Shown one piece after another: positions 4,576-6,222 of a DNA stretch of 6,222 nt; positions within the stretch are counted from its first letter, which is position 1, and each line of letters begins with the position of its first letter. The DNA comes from a bacterium (lineage in GTDB: Bacteria > RBG-13-66-14): NCBI GenBank assembly GCA_021107695.1, contig JAIOSI010000180.1, positions 1 through 6,222 on the forward strand, written 5' to 3'. The notes beneath the pieces are model-generated. The model worked only from the letters and a program-made list of their open reading frames with translations. It did not search any database and was not told the DNA's origin. Both the position numbers and the translations under genes were made by a program.

Positions 4576-6222
4576 TGGGGACGGTGAGGTGGACGAAGCC
4601 CGCCGCCGCCTGTTCCATTGCCTCGCGGAGGATCGCGCTGGTGGCTTCGACCTTTTCGGCGGGGCATTCGACCAGCAGCTCATCGTGGATCTGCAGGAGC
4701 ATCCGCGCCTGAAGGTTACTTTCGGCGAACATCCCTTCGGCACGGATCATCGCCAGCTTGCAGAGGTCAGCGGCACTACCCTGAATCGGGGCGTTGAGGG
4801 CGGCTCGCTCGGCGGCTTCACGGACCTGGCGGTTCGGTGAGTCCAGCCCGCCGAAGGGTCGCTTTCGCCCGAAGAGGGTGATGGTATAGCCCAGCTCCCG
4901 GGCGCGTTCGGCGTTGCCGTCCATCCACTCCCGTACCGCAGGGTACTTGCTGAAGTAGTTGTCGATGAAAGCCTTCGCCTCGCCAATGGACATCCGCAGA
5001 TCCCGTGCCAGCCCGTAAACCCCCTTGCCGTAGAAGAGGGAGTAGTTGACGATCTTCGCCTGATTGCGCTGCTCTGTGGTTACCTCGTCCGCCGGAATGC
5101 CGAGGAGGGTTCCGGCGGTCAGGCGATGAACATCGACTTCGTTGTGGAAACCGGCGATGAGAGTGGTCTCTCCGGCGATGTGCGCCATCAGGCGCAGCTC
5201 GATCTGGCTGTAGTCGGCACTGATCAGCTTCCAGCCCGGCGGGGCGATGAAGGCTTCACGGATGTGCCGTCCCAGCTCGGTACGGATGGGGATATTCTGG
5301 AGGTTGGGGTTGCTCGATGAAAGTCGTCCGGTGGAGACCGCCGCCTGATGCAGGGTGGTGTGGAGCCGTCCGGTCTTTGGGGCAACCTGTTTTGGGAACG
5401 CCTTGGCGTAGGTTCCGTCGAGCTTGGCGAGCTGCCGATGCTCCAGAATCAGCCGAGCGATCTCGTGTTCCCCGGTCAGCTTCTCCAGCACCCCCCGTGA
5501 GGTGGAGTAACCGCTCTTGGTCTTCTTCGCTCCGGAAAGCCCCAGTTCGCCGAAGAGTACCTCGCCGACCTGCTTTGGCGAAGCGACGTTGAAGGAGCGT
5601 CCGGCAAGGGCGTATATTCGCTCCGCCAGCTCACCCTGCTGTCGGGTCAGCTCTTCGGAGAAGCTGTTCAGGGCGGTGGAGTCGAGGAGGATTCCCCGTT
5701 TCTCTACCGAGGCCAGTACCGCTGCCAGGGGCAGTTCGATGTCGTAGTAAACCCGTTTCAGTTCCTGACTTGCCAGCGCAAGCTCCAGCTTGTGGGTCAG
5801 GGCAACCAGAGCGGCGGCTTCCCCAGCCAGGACTTTCAGCTCATCGCCGTCGTCATTGCCACTGAGCAGGTCGCCCTGAGAGCTTCCGCCTCCGCTACCG
5901 GCGGGGGTGGCTCCCAGGTACCGCTCGCAGAGGGCGGGGAGGTCCTTCGGTGCGCGATTCGCCTCCACCAGCCATCCAGCAAGCAGGGCGTCATCATAGT
6001 TCGTAATTCCGGTCAGACCCAGGAAGGGCTTCAGTCCATAGCCGAGGACGCGGATGCCGCTGTCTGTCAGCAGTTCCTGAATCAAGCCGGGGAGCCTGCC
6101 CTTGCAGCGCAGAGCATAGCCCTCGTCGGCATCCACAGCCAGTCCCAGGGCGCTCAGATGGTAGGAGCGATCGCTCTTGACCTCACCCCGATGAACCAGA
6201 GCCACCCGTCCGATGCGTCGAA
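4529..6222 (-). CDS. polA: DNA polymerase I, exonuclease-like and polymerase domains (5' end beyond window)
   Basis: Family A polymerase used in Okazaki fragment processing and repair synthesis. The frame is open to the right edge; the 563 visible residues lack the N-terminal 5' nuclease domain and part of the exonuclease-like domain. Numbering from the first full codon: a degenerate 3'-5' exonuclease domain (about 1-145), with GLKPFL where ExoII has its Asp and LAGEAAAL where ExoIII has YxxxD; a Gly/Ser/Asp-rich linker (about 105-125); then the polymerase. Motif A is ADYSQIELR (catalytic Asp336). Motif B is RNQAKIVNYSLFYG (Arg385, Lys389, Tyr393, Tyr397), with Tyr393 at the site of E. coli Phe762. 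Motif C is QIHDE (His512, Asp513, Glu514). QNIPIRTELGRHIREAF and the NWLQAH end are also typical. An apparent GTG start at 6205 is internal, since the frame continues upstream with RRIGR. The final 47 bp are duplicated at 3564-3610. Confidence 0.98.
   Translation of the reverse strand, partial: RRIGRVALVHRGEVKSDRSYHLSALGLAVDADEGYALRCKGRLPGLIQELLTDSGIRVLGYGLKPFLGLTGITNYDDALLAGWLVEANRAPKDLPALCERYLGATPAGSGGGSSQGDLLSGNDDGDELKVLAGEAAALVALTHKLELALASQELKRVYYDIELPLAAVLASVEKRGILLDSTALNSFSEELTRQQGELAERIYALAGRSFNVASPKQVGEVLFGELGLSGAKKTKSGYSTSRGVLEKLTGEHEIARLILEHRQLAKLDGTYAKAFPKQVAPKTGRLHTTLHQAAVSTGRLSSSNPNLQNIPIRTELGRHIREAFIAPPGWKLISADYSQIELRLMAHIAGETTLIAGFHNEVDVHRLTAGTLLGIPADEVTTEQRNQAKIVNYSLFYGKGVYGLARDLRMSIGEAKAFIDNYFSKYPAVREWMDGNAERARELGYTITLFGRKRPFGGLDSPNRQVREAAERAALNAPIQGSAADLCKLAMIRAEGMFAESNLQARMLLQIHDELLVECPAEKVEATSAILREAMEQAAAGFVHLTVPITVDIGSGDNWLQAH

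Overview
The window reads as chromosomal housekeeping DNA from a Gram-negative (diderm, lipid A-making) bacterium. All recognised genes lie on the minus strand. LpxA and FabZ show the outer membrane. The folate/FAD-dependent tRNA methyltransferase TrmFO and a proofreading-dead DNA polymerase I give little extra resolution. The small secreted protein, with its VADDF-type beta-rich domain and WGQIKAAF tail, resembles exported proteins I associate with uncultivated diderm candidate phyla of FCB type. That placement is a guess and nothing here fixes a taxon.

Layout in the direction of transcription (right to left): polA (5' end beyond the right edge; stop at 4529), an intergenic region with a sigma70-like promoter, a secreted-protein gene (4380-3640), a broken copy of the polA 3' end (3632-3564), about 155 bp with no recognised gene, trmFO (3407-2079), an SDR oxidoreductase 8 nt behind it (2070-1246), fabZ (1166-675) and lpxA (588 to beyond the left edge). 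Two short GTAG-headed palindromes, REP-like, sit just behind the stop codons of the SDR gene and fabZ.

FabZ and LpxA meet at (3R)-hydroxyacyl-ACP: FabZ dehydrates it for fatty acid elongation, and LpxA uses it for the first step of lipid A synthesis. TrmFO (tRNA U54 methylation) and the SDR gene look co-transcribed, but their functions are not obviously linked. PolA is independent.

The most unusual structure is at 3564-4575. The last 47 bp of polA are repeated exactly 965 bp away, so the secreted-protein gene is bracketed by direct repeats and followed by a displaced polA tail. This resembles insertion at, or duplication of, a gene 3' end. Other points of note are a Tyr in the nucleotide-selecting O-helix position of Pol I, loss of all three exonuclease motifs, and a Val at the usually conserved second active-site His of LpxA. 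I see no CRISPR array, tRNA, rRNA, transposase or integrase, and no evidence for a defence or other multi-gene accessory system.
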